This document shows, one piece after another, positions 1 through 5,322 of a DNA stretch of 8,753 nucleotides; position 1 is the stretch's first letter; each line of letters begins with the position of its first letter. The notes beneath the pieces are model-generated. The model was not told where the DNA came from. It was given only the letters and a program-made list of their open reading frames with translations, and did no database searches. This DNA is from CAUZRD01 sp963582255 (GTDB taxonomy: Bacteria; Pseudomonadota; Alphaproteobacteria; Rhizobiales; TMED25): contig CAUZRD010000085.1 in the NCBI GenBank assembly GCA_963582255.1, positions 1-8,753 of the forward strand, in the 5' to 3' direction. The translations under genes and the position numbers were made by a program.

Positions 1-270
1 TTGGTTAATCTTGGCTGCGCGATGGGTCATCCAAGTTTTGTCATGAGCGCATCCTTTACTAATCAGGTGCTAGCCCAGATCGAGTTATGGCAGAATAACT
101 CCGATTATGGTCCAGGTGTACATGTTCTGCCGAAGCTTCTCGATGAGAAAGTAGCCTCGCTACATCTGGCTAGGCTCGGCGTACAGCTAACAAAATTATC
201 ATCTGAACAGGCAGAGTATCTCGGTCTTTCTCAATCCGGACCGTTTAAACCTGATCACTATCGCTATTGA
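1..270 (+). CDS. ahcY: Adenosylhomocysteinase (S-adenosyl-L-homocysteine hydrolase), C-terminal 89 residues, 5' end outside window
   Basis: This is the 3' end of the gene for the cytosolic, NAD-dependent enzyme that reversibly hydrolyses S-adenosylhomocysteine to adenosine and homocysteine, clearing the by-product of SAM-dependent methylation. The visible part begins with the family block NLGCAMGHPSFVMS (residues 4-17), continues with SFTNQVLAQIELW and LPKLLDEKVA, and ends in the near-invariant tail GPFKPDHYRY. In characterised tetrameric enzymes the Lys and Tyr of this tail (here K83 and Y87 of the fragment) reach into the NAD site of the neighbouring subunit. The TTG at base 1 is an internal Leu codon, not a start: full-length family members have roughly 430-470 residues, so about 350 codons lie upstream. 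The segment IELW...GVHVLPK resembles the eukaryotic-type sequence as I remember it, but lineage cannot be judged from 89 residues. The stop is TGA at 268-270, and a 113-nt gap separates it from divL. Confidence 0.97.
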   Translation: MVNLGCAMGHPSFVMSASFTNQVLAQIELWQNNSDYGPGVHVLPKLLDEKVASLHLARLGVQLTKLSSEQAEYLGLSQSGPFKPDHYRY

Positions 271-297
271 TAATAATTTCCCGGTAAAAAGCATAGA

Positions 298-315
298 GCG
301 CGAATGCATTCGTGC
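298..315 (+). other. Perfect hairpin (7-bp stem, UGCA tetraloop) in the ahcY-divL gap
   Basis: GCGCGAA (298-304) can pair with TTCGTGC (309-315) around the loop TGCA (305-308). Six pairs are Watson-Crick and one is G-U (300/313). The inner 12 bases, CGAATGCATTCG (301-312), are a perfect palindrome. It starts 27 nt after the ahcY stop. No T-run follows (next bases ATGACTTCCAG), so it is not a classical intrinsic terminator. It could be a 3'-end stabilising or Rho-assisted structure for the ahcY mRNA, or a dyad protein-binding site. The structure is seen in the sequence; any function is inferred. Confidence 0.45.
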
Positions 316-345
316 ATGACTTCCAGTCTTAATACTCAATATATT
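316..345 (+). promoter_or_regulatory. Possible sigma-70-like promoter for the divL-addA unit
   Basis: A -10-like hexamer TATATT (340-345, five of six matches to TATAAT) lies 18 nt downstream of a weak -35-like ATGACT (316-321, four of six matches to TTGACA). That would place a start near base 352 and give a leader of about 30 nt before divL. The -10 hexamer lies in the palindrome CAATATATTG (337-346). This is the only sizeable non-coding gap in the window, so a promoter for the downstream unit is most likely here. The match is weak and could be chance, because alphaproteobacterial promoters often fit the E. coli consensus poorly. Confidence 0.3.
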
Positions 346-383
346 GTGACCATCGTCGTGCCGAATCGGATATCCTTGGTTGA

Positions 384-3032
384 ATGAAAACAGCCTCGGC
401 TGATATTATTGAACATAAATACAAGCGCTTCCAATTTCCGGCAGCACTATTGTGGGGCTCTATGGCTTGGCCCGTGAAAGCTGGCGAAGTTGGTGATGCT
501 GCCCGTACAGACGGAAATCTAATAAGTGTCGAGCAAGTTAACTCTACCGTTTCTTCCATTTTTCAATCGCTGATCGCACTACTTGAGCAAGCGGGTAGTG
601 GCCCGAGCGAAGCTCTCAGCTTCGGCTTTCTTATTGCAATCATGTTATTTTCGCTCATAGCCATCGGTCTTTGTGCATTGACCATAAGACTAGCCGCACA
701 ACGCGGCAGCACGCAAAAGCGGCGCATCAGGCATCTGGAAAGTGAGCTCTTCCAAGCCAAGGGACTACTGGCGGCTGAGCCATCAATCGTTGTTTTCTGG
801 CGGGGTTCAGGTGATCAAAACCCTACTATAAATGGTCAACTGCCCGATGGCGTAGGTGCACCCAGCACCCATGCCGAACTCCTCAACTTTGAATATTGGC
901 TAATACGTGAGGATGCAACACTTCTGTCGAGCTCGATTACCAAACTTAGCAGCGTAGGCAAGGGTTTTAACATATTTCTTACCAGCAAAACCGGCACGCG
1001 TCTCATCGCCGAGGGAGCCACTGTTACCGGGACAGCCACCATCAAACTTCGCGCTCTAAGCGGCTCTAGCCTTGATGTAGTCATTAATGCCGACCGCCAC
1101 GCCGACATCATAGAAGAACTGGACACGCTTAAATCTTTGCTATCTAAAACCCCTATATTGGCATGGTTACGGCGTAGTGACGGTACGCTCATATGGGCGA
1201 ATGATACCTACTCGCAAGTGATTGATGCAGAGAACGGTGGTAATACCGTTTCAGATGAGCTTGAGCTCTTTCCTGAGGAAGATCACACCAAACTTCAAGA
1301 GACTATATCGCACGGTGGCTCAGCACGACAGCGGGTGCACACGGTAGCAAAAGGTGAGCGGCATACCTATGACGTAATATGCGTACCCTCCGCGGGTGGT
1401 GTTTCAACCGTCGCAATCGACGTTACCCAGGCAGACCAATTGAGTGACCAGCTTGACCGCCTGGTTGCGGCGCACACACGCACCCTGGACCAACTTGCGA
1501 CTGCCGTAGCCATCTTCGGGCCGGATCAGAAACTTAACTTTTTTAACGCCTCTTATATTCAGCAATGGCGGCTAGATGAAGATTGGCTAGCGCAAAACCC
1601 TAAAGATGGAGAGATTCTCGACCAACTGCGCGATCAGGGCCGCTTACCTGAACAAGCTGACTACCAGTCGTGGCGCACCTCCAGACTATCTGTCTATACC
1701 GTACCAGAGCCAGTGGAAGATTGGTGGCACCTACCGGATGGCCAGAGCCTGCGGGTCGTGATTGTACCGCATCCGCTCGGAGGTGTGACCCATCTTTATG
1801 AAAACGTTACCGAAGCAATCGCCCTTGCGAGCCGCTACAACGCGCTCTACTCAGTCCAGCGTGAAACCCTCGACAATCTTCACGAAGCGGTCGCGCTATT
1901 TGGTTCGGATGGCCGGATAAAACTTTCCAATCCTTCGTTTGCGCGAATCTGGAATATAATCCCATCAGAACTCGAAAACGAGCCACATATCGATGAGGTG
2001 ATCGCCGCCTGCCGTACTAAATCCAGAAATGATGATTATTGGGAAGAATTACGTTCCAATATTTCAGCATTTGGTGGTGAGCGCGAAAATAAATCAGGCC
2101 GATTAGAGCTATCGAATGGACAAGCAATTGCTTATGCCAGTGTTCCACTGCCCGATGGGGCAACTCTTATTACCTGTGTTGATATAACCGATTCCTGGCG
2201 GATTGAGCAGGCTCTGCGAGACCGAAATGAAGCACTTCTGGCAGCAGATCGGCTTAAAACCGCCTTTATAAGTCATGTTTCCTATGAACTCCGAGCACCA
2301 CTCACCAATATTATCGGCTTTGCTGACCTACTAGCGGCTGAAACATTCGGAAATATTAACGAAAAGCAGTCCGAATATATTGGCTATATACAAAAATCCA
2401 GCCAGAAACTCCATCAGCTGATCAACGATATTCTCGATCTAGCCACGATAGATGCCGGAGTGATGGAGCTAGATAGTAACAAGATTGACATCATATCTAC
2501 TTTGAAAGCAGCTGGAGCACTTCTGGCCGACCGGATAGAACATGCCGGTTTGGAGCTTATCATAGACGTGCCGGAGGATATTGGCTCACTTTGGGCCGAT
2601 GAAACCCGAATAAAGCAAATCCTGTTCAATCTTCTATCCAACGCAATCGGTTTTTCACCAACCGGATCACCAATCACAATTGGAGCACTGCGCGACGGCG
2701 AACATGTTGAGATATGGGTGAAGGATACAGGCCCAGGAATTGCTCCAGATCTTTTAGAGAAAGTTTTTGAAAGGTTTGAATCGCACACCTATGGCACCAA
2801 ACATCGCGGATCGGGACTTGGGCTATCGATAGTGAAAAGCTTTGTTGAACTTCACGGCGGAACCGCCACCATTGAATCGCAACTATGCGAGGGAACGACG
2901 GTCCATATTCGCCTACCAATAAAAATGAGTTCCAGCTCTAATGAAGATAAGTCTGAACCGGATGGACTTTTGCAGACTAACAAAAATTCAAGGCAAGAAC
3001 CGTCCCTTGATCCTTTCAAGCCGTCTAACTAA
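384..3032 (+). CDS. divL: DivL-type multi-PAS histidine-kinase-like protein with Tyr in place of the phosphoacceptor His
   Basis: This is an inner-membrane, kinase-like cell-cycle regulator of 882 residues. N-terminus: a basic then hydrophobic signal-like stretch (residues 15-36), a short probably periplasmic segment, then a transmembrane helix (about 79-101) ending in a basic patch. PAS-like regions follow: one poorly conserved (about 115-240), one starting near 246 (ILAWLRRSDGTLIWAN), and two PAS_7-type at about 360-480 and 488-610. A dimerisation/H-box region spans about 612-690 and a HATPase domain about 738-850. The H-box reads SHVSYELRAPLT. Tyr634 sits where HisKA kinases carry the phosphorylated His, as in Caulobacter DivL. 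ATP-site motifs are intact: N-box NLLSNA (749-754), G1 DTGPGI (from D781), FERF, and G2 GSGLGLSIV (from G809). In Caulobacter, DivL controls the CckA kinase/phosphatase balance and responds to DivK; that role here is inferred. The start is well fixed: the codon before ATG 384 is TGA, in frame. No good ribosome binding site is visible. The last 30 residues are a polar, probably disordered tail. Confidence 0.85.
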   Translation: MKTASADIIEHKYKRFQFPAALLWGSMAWPVKAGEVGDAARTDGNLISVEQVNSTVSSIFQSLIALLEQAGSGPSEALSFGFLIAIMLFSLIAIGLCALTIRLAAQRGSTQKRRIRHLESELFQAKGLLAAEPSIVVFWRGSGDQNPTINGQLPDGVGAPSTHAELLNFEYWLIREDATLLSSSITKLSSVGKGFNIFLTSKTGTRLIAEGATVTGTATIKLRALSGSSLDVVINADRHADIIEELDTLKSLLSKTPILAWLRRSDGTLIWANDTYSQVIDAENGGNTVSDELELFPEEDHTKLQETISHGGSARQRVHTVAKGERHTYDVICVPSAGGVSTVAIDVTQADQLSDQLDRLVAAHTRTLDQLATAVAIFGPDQKLNFFNASYIQQWRLDEDWLAQNPKDGEILDQLRDQGRLPEQADYQSWRTSRLSVYTVPEPVEDWWHLPDGQSLRVVIVPHPLGGVTHLYENVTEAIALASRYNALYSVQRETLDNLHEAVALFGSDGRIKLSNPSFARIWNIIPSELENEPHIDEVIAACRTKSRNDDYWEELRSNISAFGGERENKSGRLELSNGQAIAYASVPLPDGATLITCVDITDSWRIEQALRDRNEALLAADRLKTAFISHVSYELRAPLTNIIGFADLLAAETFGNINEKQSEYIGYIQKSSQKLHQLINDILDLATIDAGVMELDSNKIDIISTLKAAGALLADRIEHAGLELIIDVPEDIGSLWADETRIKQILFNLLSNAIGFSPTGSPITIGALRDGEHVEIWVKDTGPGIAPDLLEKVFERFESHTYGTKHRGSGLGLSIVKSFVELHGGTATIESQLCEGTTVHIRLPIKMSSSSNEDKSEPDGLLQTNKNSRQEPSLDPFKPSN

Positions 3033-3047
3033 CTATTGAATGCTCCC

Positions 3048-4592
3048 ATGTCAGAGGAACGTCTTCTCAAATCAATTGAAGCCACACATGAACTAGGCAA
3101 CGAAATTGCCTTGTGGATGCAGCCGGGAGATTTTATTGCCCTGTCCGGGCCACTGGGCACCGGAAAAACGGTGCTTGCACAAGCAATCATTAGAGCCATC
3201 AATCCAGATATAGGGGAGGTTACAAGCCCAACATTCGCATTGATGAATTTCTACCCATCGTCACATATACCGATCGTACATGTTGATCTTTACAGGCTGG
3301 ATACTCTGTCTGACCTTGATGAGCTCGGCATTGAGAGTGCTCTAGAGAACAACGCTGCTCTAGTGGAGTGGGCTGACCGGATGGGCGAGAGCCTTCCTGT
3401 TGATCGGCTAGAAATTTTACTTGATGATCATCCAGATGCGTCCCGACAGGTGAATATAACTGGATTTGGATCCTGGGAGGCACGGCTATCACGCGCTCTG
3501 GATCTTCACGCCTTTGTCGCTCAATCAGGGTGGGCATCAGCATCACGCTCGTGGCTCAAGGGGGATGCGTCAACGCGCTTATATCAACGCCTTGAAGATG
3601 TGGAGCAAGCGCGCAAATCAATATTAATGAATTCTCCTGCAGACGCTGTCAGGAGTCACCTCCATCAGGGAAAGACCTATAGTCAGACCGTCCATCTAGC
3701 TGAAAATGTGCAGGCGTTTGTCGCGCTTAACCAGCATTTGCTATCACTAGATCTTTCTGCGCCTCGACTTCTGGCAATGGATATGAAGAGTGGATTTCTC
3801 ATTCTTGAAGATTTTGGCGATGGGGTTTATGGCAACATTGTAACCCGCGGCGAGGAGATCAGGGTTTGTTATCATGCAGCGATCGAGGCTCTGTGCACCA
3901 TTCAATCATCAGCGCCCCCGGACCATATAAATATCGCCGGAGGAGGTAATTATGTACTTAATACCTACGATATTGACGCCCTCATCGCCGAAGTCGAGTT
4001 AGTTCTCGACTGGGCCTGGCCGGTCTGGAACAAAAATCTTTGCCCGGAGGACACGCGATTCGAGTATCTTGAAATTTGGAGAAAACAACTAAACGCTCTA
4101 CCGGAACCGACGGTGCTAGTTCTTCGTGATTTTCACTCACCAAATTTGATGTGGCTTCCAGAAAGATCGGGGGCAGCCCGGGCTGGGCTGCTTGATTTCC
4201 AGGATGCAGTAATTGGCCACCCGGCATATGATCTGGTGTCACTGGCACAAGATGCTCGCATTGATCTACCAGCTGATCTTGAAGAGTGGATTATAAAGAC
4301 TTGGCTTGATTTACGGCCATCTCATATCGGAAATATAACGCCTGCTCAAATGAAACATGCCTATCACTTGCTCGGCGCACAGCGCGCCGCCAAAATTATT
4401 GGCATCTTTTGCCGACTAGCAATCAGAGATCACAAGCCTGAATATCTGGTGCATCTTCCAAGAGTAGTTGGCTATTTGTGCAAGAATCTTCAAAATCCAC
4501 ACTTGCAGCAAATAGCAAGCTGGTTCACTAACAACATTCCATTACAGAAAAACCTTCCTATCATCCAATCAGGCATGGAAGACAATCGATGA
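3048..4592 (+). CDS. tsaE/amgK: Bifunctional fusion: TsaE (t6A ATPase) and AmgK-type anomeric MurNAc/GlcNAc kinase
   Basis: This 514-residue protein has two domains. Residues 1 to about 145 are TsaE, the P-loop ATPase that drives the TsaB-TsaD-TsaE complex making tRNA t6A37. They show Walker A GPLGTGKT (34-41, Lys40), TSPTF (59-63), the Walker-B-like VDLYRL (Asp80) and VEWADRMGESLP with Glu107-Trp108, closely matching the spacing in E. coli TsaE. From about 155 to the end is an APH-fold small-molecule kinase. It has GDASTRLYQRL in the N-lobe, the catalytic loop DFHSPNLMWL (Asp361) and the metal-binding LDFQDAVIGHPAYDLVSL (Asp383). The DFHSxNLM and DFQDA...YDLVSL motifs are those of AmgK, which phosphorylates C1 of MurNAc or GlcNAc; they do not resemble drug-resistance kinases. 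The MurU-like gene directly downstream supports this. ATG 3048 is chosen for the TsaE spacing. TTG 3036 is an in-frame alternative (518 residues, 3 nt after the divL stop). No ribosome binding site is clear for either, suggesting coupling to divL. Confidence 0.9.
   Translation: MSEERLLKSIEATHELGNEIALWMQPGDFIALSGPLGTGKTVLAQAIIRAINPDIGEVTSPTFALMNFYPSSHIPIVHVDLYRLDTLSDLDELGIESALENNAALVEWADRMGESLPVDRLEILLDDHPDASRQVNITGFGSWEARLSRALDLHAFVAQSGWASASRSWLKGDASTRLYQRLEDVEQARKSILMNSPADAVRSHLHQGKTYSQTVHLAENVQAFVALNQHLLSLDLSAPRLLAMDMKSGFLILEDFGDGVYGNIVTRGEEIRVCYHAAIEALCTIQSSAPPDHINIAGGGNYVLNTYDIDALIAEVELVLDWAWPVWNKNLCPEDTRFEYLEIWRKQLNALPEPTVLVLRDFHSPNLMWLPERSGAARAGLLDFQDAVIGHPAYDLVSLAQDARIDLPADLEEWIIKTWLDLRPSHIGNITPAQMKHAYHLLGAQRAAKIIGIFCRLAIRDHKPEYLVHLPRVVGYLCKNLQNPHLQQIASWFTNNIPLQKNLPIIQSGMEDNR
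4577..4582 (+). promoter_or_regulatory. Ribosome binding site for murU
   Basis: GGAAGA lies 6 nt before ATG 4589, inside the 3' end of the tsaE/amgK coding sequence. It supports starting murU at the ATGA overlap. The same hexamer precedes addA at 8401-8406. Confidence 0.6.
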
Positions 4593-5311
4593 TCAAGATT
4601 GATCGCGCATTTGTACTAGCCGCCGGGTTTGGGACCAGGATGCAGCCCCTCAGCCGCCACCGTCCTAAGCCACTGGTAGAGCTAGACAGGAAGATGCTGA
4701 TCGACCATGTGATCGACCGGTTGGGAGATGCCGGTGTTATGACCGTGGCGGTAAATGTACACCATCTTGCCGACCAAATCGAAACTCATCTTGCCGGGCG
4801 CTCCTACCCAGAAATCCAGATTTGCGATGAACGTAATTTACTACTCGACACCGGAGGCGGCGCGAGAAATGCGCTGGGCGTGCTCGGATACGTACCATTC
4901 ATCACCGCAAATTCCGACTCAATTTGGGTTGAAGGCGCCAGCTCGGCAATCGAAAGACTGATATCGGCGTTTGACCCAGAGCGTATGGATTGTCTGTTGT
5001 TGCTTGCCAGCGTGGTCAATTCAGTAGGATATGATGGAACCGGAGATTTCTCCATGAGCGATGCCGGCCTACTTACTCGACGAGGAGAGCGCCCGGCTGT
5101 ACCCTTTGCCTACACGGGTGTGTCAATCGCCCATCCACGACTATTTGAGTACTCGCCCAAGGGGCCATTTTCTATGAATGTTCTATGGAACCACGCGCTT
5201 GAAGCGGAGCGCTGCTATGGGATTCGTCATGACGGGATATGGATGCATGTAGGAACACCCGACGCGCTGGCCGATGCCGAGATCACCATGACCCAGAGAC
5301 TCAACGCGTAA
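4589..5311 (+). CDS. murU: MurU-like N-acetylmuramate-1-phosphate uridylyltransferase (sugar nucleotidyltransferase)
   Basis: This 240-residue cytosolic nucleotidyltransferase is a GT-A-like Rossmann-fold protein. It opens with the nucleotide-binding signature LAAGFGTRMQPLS (residues 10-22) and the conserved RPKPLVEL (Lys27). LLDTGGGARNAL (85-96) and the metal-site motif TANSDSIW (Asp110) follow, then PFAYTGVSIAHPRLF (172-186), GPFSMNVLW and WMHVGTPDAL (218-227). Length and motifs fit the MurU/HddC-type group. With the upstream AmgK domain, the likely reaction is UTP plus MurNAc-1-phosphate to UDP-MurNAc plus pyrophosphate, the last step of the anhydro-MurNAc recycling route known from Pseudomonas putida and Caulobacter. 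Substrate assignment rests on the neighbour; another sugar-1-phosphate is possible. Two positions differ from many relatives: Ser109 in N-S-D, where Gly or Ala is common, and His220 in H-V-G-T-P, where Asp is common. The start codon overlaps the upstream stop (ATGA), with GGAAGA 6 nt ahead. Confidence 0.87.
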   Translation: MIKIDRAFVLAAGFGTRMQPLSRHRPKPLVELDRKMLIDHVIDRLGDAGVMTVAVNVHHLADQIETHLAGRSYPEIQICDERNLLLDTGGGARNALGVLGYVPFITANSDSIWVEGASSAIERLISAFDPERMDCLLLLASVVNSVGYDGTGDFSMSDAGLLTRRGERPAVPFAYTGVSIAHPRLFEYSPKGPFSMNVLWNHALEAERCYGIRHDGIWMHVGTPDALADAEITMTQRLNA

Positions 5312-5313
5312 GG
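5309..5313 (+). promoter_or_regulatory. Ribosome binding site that decides the addB start
   Basis: TAAGG contains the murU stop codon (5309-5311) and lies 9 nt before ATG 5323. The second in-frame ATG at 5329 is 15 nt away, which is too far. The open frame extends up to 5239, but that extension overlaps conserved murU codons and its residues do not resemble AddB. Confidence 0.55.
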
Positions 5314-5322
5314 CAGCGGGAC

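Noticed and set aside
298..330. Intrinsic (Rho-independent) terminator for ahcY
   Set aside because: The hairpin is convincing but no T-rich tract follows it, so it is reported as a hairpin only.
329..343. Full CtrA box (TTAA-N7-TTAA)
   Set aside because: The first half TTAA is exact, but the second half is TATA, only two of four matches. It is kept only as part of a suggestive finding.
836..1192. 118-residue minus-strand open frame in divL
   Set aside because: It is antisense to the PAS region of divL, with low-complexity Ser/Val/Arg composition typical of a shadow frame.
3510..4592. Aminoglycoside resistance phosphotransferase
   Set aside because: The APH fold is right, but the DFHSxNLM and DFQDA...YDLVSL motifs and the MurU neighbour fit AmgK-type sugar kinases. 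There is no sign of a resistance cassette.
5239..5322. N-terminal extension of addB into murU
   Set aside because: The 28 extra codons overlap conserved murU codons (W-M-H-V-G-T-P) and give Arg-rich residues unlike AddB. ATG 5323 has a ribosome binding site at the right distance.
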